Below are positions 1 to 5,129 of a DNA stretch of 7,893 nt, piece after piece; position 1 is the first letter of the stretch; each line of letters begins with the position of its first letter. Source of the DNA: Mobilitalea sp. Its GTDB lineage: Bacteria; Bacillota_A; Clostridia; Lachnospirales; Lachnospiraceae. The notes beneath the pieces were generated by a model, which saw nothing but the letters and a program-made list of their open reading frames with translations, ran no database searches and had not been told where the DNA came from. A program made the position numbers and the translations under genes. The DNA is taken from the NCBI GenBank assembly GCA_029974875.1, contig JARKQP010000150.1, positions 1-7,893 of the forward strand, in the 5' to 3' direction.

Positions 1-24
1 TGCTGTAAAAATGAATAAAGAAAA

Positions 25-145
25 ATCTTCGGGGCAGGGTGAAATTCCCGACCGGCGGTATAGTCCGCGACTCATGGGCATGAAAAGATGCCATGACTGA
101 TTTGGTGAAATTCCAAAACCGACAGTAAAGTCTGGATGGAAGAAG
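25..145 (+). ncRNA. FMN riboswitch (RFN element) aptamer
   Basis: The segment carries the near-invariant RFN core: a closing stem TCTTC (26-30) with GAAGA (139-143), then GGGGCAGGGTGAAATTCCC, GACCGGCGGTATAGTCCGC and the 3' part ACCGACAGTAAAGTCTGGATG. RFN elements bind flavin mononucleotide and turn down riboflavin synthesis or uptake genes when FMN is plentiful. It lies in the leader of a riboflavin transporter gene and is followed 33 nt later by an intrinsic terminator, so control by premature termination is likely. The variable arm is ATGGGCATGAAAAGATGCCAT (74-94). The family assignment is certain from sequence; the mode of control is inferred. Confidence 0.97.
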
Positions 146-178
146 AGCAGCATTATTATATGGATCATAATAATTTTG

Positions 179-214
179 CCCCGATTTTAACGTGTTTAAA
201 ATCGGGGTTTTTTT
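179..214 (+). terminator. Riboswitch-controlled intrinsic terminator
   Basis: A perfect 12-bp stem (CCCCGATTTTAA at 179-190 with TTAAAATCGGGG at 196-207, loop CGTGT) is followed by seven T residues (208-214). It sits between the FMN aptamer and ribU. Its 5' arm plus two upstream bases (177-183, TGCCCCG) is complementary to aptamer bases 30-36 (CGGGGCA), giving a possible antiterminator when FMN is absent. Confidence 0.93.
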
Positions 215-270
215 GTGATAATAAGAGTACCTATGATGTACTATATAGGTTACGGCTGCACAACCCAGGG

Positions 271-297
271 TTTTTCCTTTGAAATGAAAAGGAGAGA
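271..297 (+). promoter_or_regulatory. Hairpin overlapping the ribU ribosome binding site
   Basis: A pyrimidine run (271-280, TTTTTCCTTT) can pair with 288-297 (AAAGGAGAGA). That makes ten pairs including two G-U, around a 7-nt loop. The 3' arm contains the AAGGAG Shine-Dalgarno sequence (289-294) that serves the ribU ATG at 303. The pairing is visible in the sequence; a role in lowering translation is inference. Confidence 0.45.
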
Positions 298-302
298 ATA
301 AG

Positions 303-959
303 ATGAATCAGACAGGAACGATTGGCAACACAAAAGATTTTGGAAATCAAAGAAAGGTGAAGCTGTTGTCCGCAAGAGGGATGACGGTAATGGCATTACT
401 TTCGGCAATTGCAAGCATTTTAATGCTGTTTGAATTCCCGCTTTGGTTTGCGCCGCCTGAAGCGTATAAGCTGGATTTCAGTGAAGTTGCGGTTTTGATT
501 GGAGCATTTGCATTAGGACCGGTTGCAGGGATTTTAATTGAGCTTATAAAAGTTTTACTGAATTTCCTTCTGAATGGAACAGTAACAGCAGGTGTTGGAG
601 AAATTGCTAACTTTTTAATTGGATGCTCCCTGGTAGTGCCAAGTGCGATTATTTACTACAGGAAAAAGACAAAAAAATCAGCGATTATCGGATTAGTTGT
701 TGGAACTATGATACTTGTAATCGTGGGATGCTTCTTAAATGCCTATGTACTTTTACCGGTATATGCAAAAGCATTTAATATACCGTTAGATGTTCTAGTA
801 GCATCAGGTACGGAAGTAAACGCTAATATTACAAGCTTATCAGATTATGTTCTTTTAGCTGTTGCACCATTTAATTTAGTAAAAGGGGTCGTTGTTTCCG
901 TGATAACAATCTTCTTATATAAGTATACAAGTCCAGTGATTAAAGGATATCATAAATAA
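303..959 (+). CDS. ribU: Riboflavin ECF transporter, substrate-binding S component RibU
   Basis: RibU is the membrane S component that binds riboflavin and docks with the shared EcfA/EcfA'/EcfT energising module; no ECF module genes lie in this window. The 218-residue product is very hydrophobic, with about six predicted membrane segments (roughly 25-48, 60-77, 78-92, 100-118, 127-150 and 183-205). The family stretch KLDFSEVAVLIGAFALGP is at 56-73, followed by an IELIK-type helix at 78-83. The first segment contains an AxxxA pattern (A31, A35), known in S components to contact EcfT. The ATG at 303 follows AAGGAG (289-294) at 8 nt. A charged stretch of about 25 residues precedes the first helix; M27 would be a shorter alternative start but lacks a comparable ribosome site. 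The FMN riboswitch upstream independently supports riboflavin as substrate. The gene stands alone between two terminators and is more AT-rich than the genes that follow. Confidence 0.95.
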   Translation: MNQTGTIGNTKDFGNQRKVKLLSARGMTVMALLSAIASILMLFEFPLWFAPPEAYKLDFSEVAVLIGAFALGPVAGILIELIKVLLNFLLNGTVTAGVGEIANFLIGCSLVVPSAIIYYRKKTKKSAIIGLVVGTMILVIVGCFLNAYVLLPVYAKAFNIPLDVLVASGTEVNANITSLSDYVLLAVAPFNLVKGVVVSVITIFLYKYTSPVIKGYHK

Positions 960-982
960 TAAGTATAATTTTATAATCATGG

Positions 983-1030
983 GAGCTTCCTTGAAGGTAA
1001 TCACCTTCAAAGAAGCTCTATCTTTTTTTT
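983..1030 (+). terminator. Intrinsic terminator of ribU
   Basis: A long stem pairs 983-998 (GAGCTTCCTTGAAGGT) with 1003-1018 (ACCTTCAAAGAAGCTC). It has one internal mismatch (C990/A1011), a 4-nt loop AATC and a run of eight T residues (1023-1030). It begins 23 nt after the ribU stop and closes the riboflavin unit. Confidence 0.95.
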
Positions 1031-1038
1031 CAGACATC

Positions 1039-1047
1039 TGCTATAAT
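1039..1047 (+). promoter_or_regulatory. Possible extended -10 promoter for the tsaE operon
   Basis: TGCTATAAT matches an extended -10 element (TGn followed by a consensus TATAAT at 1042-1047), placed directly after the ribU terminator and 125 nt before tsaE. No good -35 is present at 16-18 nt. The decamer GCTATAATAT recurs exactly at 1132-1141, nearer the gene. A TTTACA (1094-1099) lies 15 nt before GATAAT (1115-1120) as another weak candidate. Which of these is used cannot be decided by eye. Confidence 0.4.
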
Positions 1048-1171
1048 ATGCGCGTAAGCGCAGCAGAGAGTCAGATATGGAAGCTATCCGGGCTTTACAA
1101 CAGATGGCATGCGCGATAATGGATGATATAAGCTATAATATAAAGTGAATTTAGAGAAAACGAGGTTCCAC

Positions 1172-1606
1172 ATGATAATAGAGAGCTATAACGCAGAAGA
1201 TACCTTCCGGCTTGGCTTCCGCCTGGGTGCCAGTGCCAGGGAGGGAGAGATATACTGCCTCAGCGGTGACCTGGGGGTCGGAAAGACGGTATTTACCCAG
1301 GGCTTTGCCAAGGGGCTGGGGATCCATGAGGCCGTAAGCAGTCCTACCTTTACGATTGTGCAGGTATACGAGGGAGGGAGGCTGCCCTTCTACCATTTTG
1401 ATGTTTACCGCATTGCTGACATTGATGAGATGGAGGAAATCGGCTATGAGGATTGTTTTTACGGGGATGGAGTTTGCCTCATCGAATGGGCGGAGCTGAT
1501 TGAGGAGCTCCTTCCAAAGGACAGAACTAAGGTCACAATCAGGAAAAACCTGCAAAAGGGCTTTGACTATAGGAAAATTACAGTAGAGGGGAGGCATGGC
1601 GAATGA
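1172..1606 (+). CDS. tsaE: tRNA t6A37 synthesis ATPase TsaE
   Basis: TsaE is the small P-loop ATPase that works with TsaB and TsaD to complete cycles of N6-threonylcarbamoyladenosine formation at position 37 of ANN-decoding tRNAs, in the cytoplasm. From the ATG at 1172 the product has 144 residues, about the usual length. A Walker A motif GDLGVGKT lies at 32-39, followed by the family sequences SPTFTIVQVYEG, HFDVYRI and EWAE. The frame stays open to a GTG at 1145, but that codon has no ribosome site and would add nine untypical residues. The ATG at 1172 has a weak CGAGG (1161-1165), and MIIESYNAEDT fits the family N-terminus. The stop overlaps the tsaB start (ATGA), implying translational coupling. 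Confidence 0.94.
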   Translation: MIIESYNAEDTFRLGFRLGASAREGEIYCLSGDLGVGKTVFTQGFAKGLGIHEAVSSPTFTIVQVYEGGRLPFYHFDVYRIADIDEMEEIGYEDCFYGDGVCLIEWAELIEELLPKDRTKVTIRKNLQKGFDYRKITVEGRHGE

Positions 1607-2313
1607 AGCTATTAGCCATTGACAGCTCCGGCTTAGTTGCTACCGTAGCAATTGTATCTGAGGAAGCAATGCTGGCTGAGTATACCGTGAATTTTAAGAA
1701 GACCCATTCCCAGACCTTACTGCCAATGCTTAATGAGATCGTAAAAATGGTGGAACTGGATTTATCACAGGTGGATGCCATTGCTGTGGCAGCAGGACCG
1801 GGCTCCTTTACAGGGCTGCGTATTGGCTCGGCAACAGCCAAAGGGCTGGCTCTCGCCCTGGATAAACCGGTGGTTGCCATTCCGACACTGGAGGGGCTTG
1901 CCTACAATCTCTTTGGGACAAGCCAGCTGGTCTGTCCTATGATGGATGCAAGACGCGATCAGGTATATACAGGGATATATGAGTTTGTCCATTCTGAACT
2001 AAAGGTATTAAAGCCACAGGCCGCGATGGGAATCGGAGAACTGCTGGAGGAAGTGAACCAAATAGGGCGTGAGGTGATCTTCCTTGGGGATGGGACAGAG
2101 CCCCACCGGAGCGCAATTGAAGAAAAATGCAGGGTACCCTACAGCTTTGCCCCAGTCCATCTGAGCAGGCAGCGGGCAGGAGCCATCGGGGCGCTGGGAA
2201 TTATCTATTATAAGAGAAACCAAATAGAATCAGCTGCTTCCCACGAGCCTGTATATTTAAGGGTGTCCCAGGCGGAAAGGGAACGTGCCGAGAGGGAAAG
2301 GCAGCAGAAGTAA
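1603..2313 (+). CDS. tsaB: tRNA t6A37 synthesis protein TsaB (YeaZ)
   Basis: TsaB is an ASKHA-fold partner that has lost catalysis and dimerises with TsaD in the threonylcarbamoyl transferase complex. The 236-residue product has the N-terminal phosphate-1-like LLAIDSSG (3-10) and the hallmark GPGSFTGLRIG at 65-75, followed by the ATAKGLALA helix. The length is normal for the family. Translation starts at the ATG at 1603 in an ATGA overlap with tsaE, behind a strong GAGGGGAGG (1586-1594); an out-of-frame ATG at 1595 leads only to a short peptide. The C-terminus is highly charged (RVSQAERERAERERQQK), presumably an exposed helix. The gene lies between tsaE and rimI, a common arrangement in Firmicutes. 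Confidence 0.95.
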   Translation: MKLLAIDSSGLVATVAIVSEEAMLAEYTVNFKKTHSQTLLPMLNEIVKMVELDLSQVDAIAVAAGPGSFTGLRIGSATAKGLALALDKPVVAIPTLEGLAYNLFGTSQLVCPMMDARRDQVYTGIYEFVHSELKVLKPQAAMGIGELLEEVNQIGREVIFLGDGTEPHRSAIEEKCRVPYSFAPVHLSRQRAGAIGALGIIYYKRNQIESAASHEPVYLRVSQAERERAERERQQK

Positions 2314-2338
2314 TTAGATATGGATTCTGGAGGAGCCA

Positions 2339-2791
2339 ATGTTAATCCGTAAAATGACAGAGGAAGATTTGCCTGAGATTTGCAGGATAGAACAGGAGAC
2401 CTTTTCTGATCCCTGGAGTGAAGAGGATTTCCTTGATTCCATGAAGGAAGAGAACAATGTCTACCTGGTGGTGGAGCTGGAGAACCAAATTGCCGGCTAC
2501 TGCGGCTATTGGGGAATCTGCGGGGAAGGCTACATTTACAATGTGGCGGTAAAAAAAGAATACCGGAGGCACCGCATAGGATACCGGATGCTAAAAGCCC
2601 TCCTGGAGGATTCTAAAAGTAGGGGTATCACCTCCCTTACCCTGGAAGTGCGCATTTCGAATGAGCCGGCCATCCGGCTGTATGAAGCACTTGGCTTTGA
2701 AAGGGCGGGTGTGCGTAAGGACTTCTATTCCAAGCCCAAAGAATCTGCTGTCATTATGTGGTTGAAACCTATACAGCAATTCCCACTATAA
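2339..2791 (+). CDS. rimI: Ribosomal protein bS18 N-alpha-acetyltransferase RimI
   Basis: RimI is a GNAT-fold enzyme that moves acetyl from acetyl-CoA to the N-terminal residue of ribosomal protein bS18. The 150-residue product opens with the GNAT-type IRKMTEEDLPEICRIE, has strand-beta4 VAVKKEYRRHRIGYRML (69-85) for acetyl-CoA binding, and ends with NEPAIRLYEALGFERAGVRKDFY (108-130), typical of RimI. E103 and Y115 fall where the E. coli RimI catalytic Glu103 and Tyr115 lie. The usual Q/R-x-x-G-x-G/A loop here reads R-R-H-R-I-G, so the first glycine is replaced by R79. The ATG at 2339 follows GGAGGAG 4 nt away. The gene starts 25 nt after tsaB and belongs to the same operon. Confidence 0.88.
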   Translation: MLIRKMTEEDLPEICRIEQETFSDPWSEEDFLDSMKEENNVYLVVELENQIAGYCGYWGICGEGYIYNVAVKKEYRRHRIGYRMLKALLEDSKSRGITSLTLEVRISNEPAIRLYEALGFERAGVRKDFYSKPKESAVIMWLKPIQQFPL

Positions 2792-2856
2792 ATACAAGCT
2801 GTTTTGGATTATAATGTAGCTAACAGCAATGTGTGTACAATCAGGAGGGGAAAATC

Positions 2857-3141
2857 GTGAAAAGGGCAGAGCATGTGGAGAAAAGAAATCAGCAAGTAGC
2901 GTCATTTGTCATCAAAAAAAAGGACAGGCAGCCAGTTTATTGTAATTCCTGTGGAAAAACGATTACGATGGAGAATGGTATCCTGAAGGAGGATGCATTT
3001 GAAGCAACAAAGGAATGGGGCTATTTTTCAAAGCGGGACATGGAAGTCCACCATTTTAACCTTTGTGAGGAATGCTATGAAAGAATAACAGCCCAGTTTA
3101 AAATACCGGTGCGGGTAGATAAAAAGCTGGAAGTATTGTAA
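2857..3141 (+). CDS. Small two-CxxC zinc-ribbon-like protein, unknown function
   Basis: I do not recognise a named family. With the GTG at 2857 the product has 94 residues. This start is chosen because a near-perfect AGGAGGGG (2843-2850) lies 6 nt before it; a GTG at 2833 in the same frame would place that ribosome site inside the coding sequence. The protein has a basic N-terminus, then CNSC (29-32) and CEEC (70-73), a layout expected for one zinc site built from two knuckles about 40 residues apart, with H65/H66 just before the second pair. Between them is a conserved-looking KEWGYFSKRDMEVHHFNLC stretch. There is no signal peptide or membrane segment, so it is probably cytoplasmic. It follows rimI by 65 nt and is the last gene before the terminator at 3266. 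An isolated TATAAT at 2810-2815 might give it an extra promoter. Zinc binding is inference; a role in tRNA or ribosome biology is only suggested by context. Confidence 0.75.
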   Translation: MKRAEHVEKRNQQVASFVIKKKDRQPVYCNSCGKTITMENGILKEDAFEATKEWGYFSKRDMEVHHFNLCEECYERITAQFKIPVRVDKKLEVL

Positions 3142-3187
3142 AAATAAGGCCGAAAGAGATAAAACTAACAAACGAAAAAGGAACCGG

Positions 3188-3255
3188 ATCCATGCCGGCA
3201 TTTTCATGGCGGTTTGTGCGGTAATAGGGCAATGCCCGCAATAATGGGCATGGAT
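3188..3255 (+). other. Intergenic block of nested, competing inverted repeats
   Basis: The 355-nt gap between the CxxC gene and rnz holds no ORF I can support. Its first part has an outer perfect 9-bp repeat, ATCCATGCC (3188-3196) with GGCATGGAT (3247-3255). It also holds TGCGG (3217-3221) with CCGCA (3236-3240), GGGC (3227-3230) with GCCC (3234-3237), and TGCCC (3233-3237) with GGGCA (3246-3250). Several of these exclude one another. The block ends 10 nt before an intrinsic terminator. It may be a structured 3' UTR, an attenuator or a small RNA; I match it to no known family. Confidence 0.45.
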
Positions 3256-3265
3256 ATAAAAATAG

Positions 3266-3295
3266 GGTGTGTCTTAGGACGCACCTTGTTTTTTT
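3266..3295 (+). terminator. Intrinsic terminator of the tsaE-tsaB-rimI-CxxC operon
   Basis: Stem GGTGTGTC (3266-3273) pairs with GACGCACC (3278-3285) with one G-U pair and loop TTAG. A T-rich tail follows (3286-3295, TTG then seven T). It separates the first t6A operon from the rnz promoter. Confidence 0.88.
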
Positions 3296-3392
3296 GCGGC
3301 AGTTCCAGTGCTTTGGACATGGAAAGGGGATAGGTCTCTGACGGTTAGAAGCGTGGGCTGGCTACAGAAGCTTTTTACCTATTACAATTTTC

Positions 3393-3422
3393 TGGACAAA
3401 TAATAGAAAATACTGCTAAAAT
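3393..3422 (+). promoter_or_regulatory. Sigma-A-type promoter for the rnz-tsaD-ispD unit
   Basis: TGGACA (3393-3398, five of six to TTGACA) is followed after 18 nt by TAAAAT (3417-3422, five of six) with a TGC extended -10 directly before it. Initiation would fall near 3429, about 70 nt before rnz. Two further -10-like hexamers, TATAAT (3439-3444) and TAGAAT (3459-3464), lie downstream but have poor -35 partners. Confidence 0.7.
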
Positions 3423-3497
3423 AAGATACACATGCTTATATAATAGTAGGAACTGTGGTAGAATGTGTGTGAGAAGAAGAAAGGGTATGGAAAGAAA

Positions 3498-4412
3498 ATG
3501 TTAGATGTTTGTTTGTTGGGAACGGGTGGTATGATGCCGCTGCCAGGCAGGTGGCTGACTGCTTTGATGACCAGGTTTAATGGAAGCAGTTTATTGATTG
3601 ACTGTGGAGAAGGAACCCAGATAACAATCAGGGAAAAGGGCTGGAGTGTCCATTCGATAGATATTATTTGCTTTACCCATTATCATGGGGACCATATCAG
3701 CGGTCTTCCCGGGCTCTTGCTTTCAATGGGAAATGCGGACAGGACTGAGCCTGTTACGTTAATAGGACCCAAGGGCTTGGAGCGGGTAGTGAATGCACTG
3801 CGTGTGATTGCACCGGAGCTGCCCTTTGGTTTAAAATTTATTGAGCTTGCACAGCCGGAGGAAAGATTTGAAATCAACGGTTATGTAATCAAGGCATTTC
3901 AGGTAAAGCACAATGTGCTTTGTTATGGATATAGTCTCATGATCCGCAGGGGCGGAAGATTTTTCACCCAACAGGCACTTGAAAACAACATTCCACAGAA
4001 ATACTGGAACCGCCTGCAAAAAGGAGATACAATTGTGGAAGGGGATGTGATATACACCCCGGATATGGTAATCGGACCTGAGCGGAGGGGGATCAAGCTG
4101 ACCTATTGTACGGATTCGAGGCCGGTGAAATCCATCGCTGACAATGCGGCGGGATCGGATTTGTTCATCTGTGAAGGCATGTACGGGGAAAATGAGAAGG
4201 ATACGAAGGCAAAGGAATATAAACACATGACCTTCTGTGAAGCTGCAAAGCTGGCAAAGACGGCGCAGGTGAAGGAGCTATGGCTGACCCATTACAGCCC
4301 TTCCCTGATCCGTCCGGAAGATTTTATTGGCGAAGCAAAGCGCATTTTCCACAATGTGAAGCCCGGTAAGGACAGGAAAAGTACAGTTTTGGAATTTGAT
4401 AAGGACGAATAA
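3498..4412 (+). CDS. rnz: Ribonuclease Z (tRNA 3' endonuclease)
   Basis: RNase Z cuts precursor tRNAs after the discriminator base so that CCA can be added; this matters for tRNAs without encoded CCA, such as the two serine tRNAs downstream. The 304-residue product is a metallo-beta-lactamase-fold protein of normal length for the short form. It has LLGTGG (6-11), DCGEGTQ (35-41), the metal motif THYHGDH (60-66), H138, D206 in YCTDSRP, H243 and H265 in LTHYS, all the expected zinc ligands. The ATG at 3498 is preferred: MLDVCLLGTGGMMP matches the family start, although its ribosome site is weak (GGAAAG, 3489-3494). An in-frame GTG at 3465 would add 11 mostly lysine and glycine residues. The tRNA-gripping arm (about 150-178) reads NIPQKYWNRLQKGD, not the usual form containing Gly-Pro. 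It is the first gene after its promoter. Confidence 0.94.
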   Translation: MLDVCLLGTGGMMPLPGRWLTALMTRFNGSSLLIDCGEGTQITIREKGWSVHSIDIICFTHYHGDHISGLPGLLLSMGNADRTEPVTLIGPKGLERVVNALRVIAPELPFGLKFIELAQPEERFEINGYVIKAFQVKHNVLCYGYSLMIRRGGRFFTQQALENNIPQKYWNRLQKGDTIVEGDVIYTPDMVIGPERRGIKLTYCTDSRPVKSIADNAAGSDLFICEGMYGENEKDTKAKEYKHMTFCEAAKLAKTAQVKELWLTHYSPSLIRPEDFIGEAKRIFHNVKPGKDRKSTVLEFDKDE

Positions 4413-4456
4413 CCAGAGTTTCTGAGAGTGCTCACCATAGGATAGGAGGAAACAGT

Positions 4457-5026
4457 ATGAGAAAAGCAAAAGGAAGGACAGCAGCTACCATCATTGTAAT
4501 GGTTCTATTAGCAGCCATCATACTTACGTTTTACTATTATTTAGTAAACCGTATGCCATCTGAGGAAGATCCGTTCCAAAATATGACTGAGAATGAGAAA
4601 ATTATAGCCTATGATTTGGAAAAGGATTATCCCCAGACGCCGAGGGAAACGGTTAAATTATTTGCACGGATCATGAAAGCGCTATATAATGATCCTGCGG
4701 ATGAGGATATCAAACCTCTCGCGCTCAAAATCAGGGAGCTATATGATGAAGAGCTTTTGGAGAACAACCCGGAAGAGACATATCTGAATAATTTAATGAC
4801 AGATATCGCCAGCTGGAAGGAGGACAAACGCAGAATCACGAATTACCTGCTGGTAAGAGAGGATGAAGAGCAGGAAAAAGAGCTGGAAGGCGTGAAGCAC
4901 TCCGTAAATTATGTGTCCTTTACCATCCAAAAGAACGGGAAAATTACAGAAACCTGGAAGGTATTGTTGCGCCAGGATAAGGAAAAGAAATGGAAGATCC
5001 TTGGCTGGGAGGATGTATCCGAATAA
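4457..5026 (+). CDS. Single-pass membrane protein of unknown function
   Basis: I do not recognise a function. The 189-residue product has a short basic N-terminus (RKAKGR, 2-7) and one strong hydrophobic segment (about 9-30, ending in FYYYLVNR), then a highly charged, mostly helical domain of about 155 residues. The positive-inside rule places that domain outside the membrane, anchored by an uncleaved signal; there is no lipobox cysteine. The last third ([37 protein letters not shown], 153-189) looks like a beta-sheet ending, as in NTF2-like or SnoaL-like folds, but this is only a resemblance. The ATG at 4457 has a clear AGGAGGA (4444-4450) 6 nt before it. It follows rnz by 44 nt and precedes tsaD by 103 nt with no visible terminator, so it is probably co-transcribed. 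Confidence 0.85.
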   Translation: MRKAKGRTAATIIVMVLLAAIILTFYYYLVNRMPSEEDPFQNMTENEKIIAYDLEKDYPQTPRETVKLFARIMKALYNDPADEDIKPLALKIRELYDEELLENNPEETYLNNLMTDIASWKEDKRRITNYLLVREDEEQEKELEGVKHSVNYVSFTIQKNGKITETWKVLLRQDKEKKWKILGWEDVSE

Positions 5027-5054
5027 CAGAAGTCCGGTAAAAGACAGAAAATTA

Positions 5055-5066
5055 GTTGTATACAAC
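5055..5066. promoter_or_regulatory. Palindrome GTTGTATACAAC, operator-like
   Basis: A perfect 12-bp palindrome lies between the membrane-protein gene and tsaD. Its core, TTGTATACAA, resembles operators of GntR-family regulators. No regulator gene is in the window and no clear promoter overlaps it, so the operator role is a guess. A weaker palindrome (CCAATTTGG) follows at once. Confidence 0.35.
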
Positions 5067-5078
5067 CAATTTGGTGGG

Positions 5079-5108
5079 TGCCTGCAAACCACAAAGAGGA
5101 CGCAGGCA
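5079..5108 (+). repeat. Inverted repeat / hairpin in the tsaD leader
   Basis: TGCCTGC (5079-5085) is exactly complementary to GCAGGCA (5102-5108), around a 16-nt loop; G5078 and T5109 can add a wobble pair. There is no T run after it, so it is not a terminator. Its 3' arm ends 7 nt before the tsaD Shine-Dalgarno sequence. Confidence 0.5.
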
Positions 5109-5129
5109 TACGCTTGGGAGGAAAGAGTT

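Noticed and set aside
2810..2815. TATAAT between rimI and the CxxC gene as a separate promoter
   Set aside because: Consensus -10 but no extended element and only a poor -35 (TATAAA at 2787); too weak to list alone.
3831..4226. 131-codon open frame on the - strand inside rnz
   Set aside because: Antisense shadow of a clearly real RNase Z gene; no ribosome site or recognisable motif.
4911..5129. N-terminal extension of tsaD to 413 residues
   Set aside because: It lies largely within the preceding gene and shows no homology-like sequence; the TTG at 5130 has the ribosome site and gives the family length.
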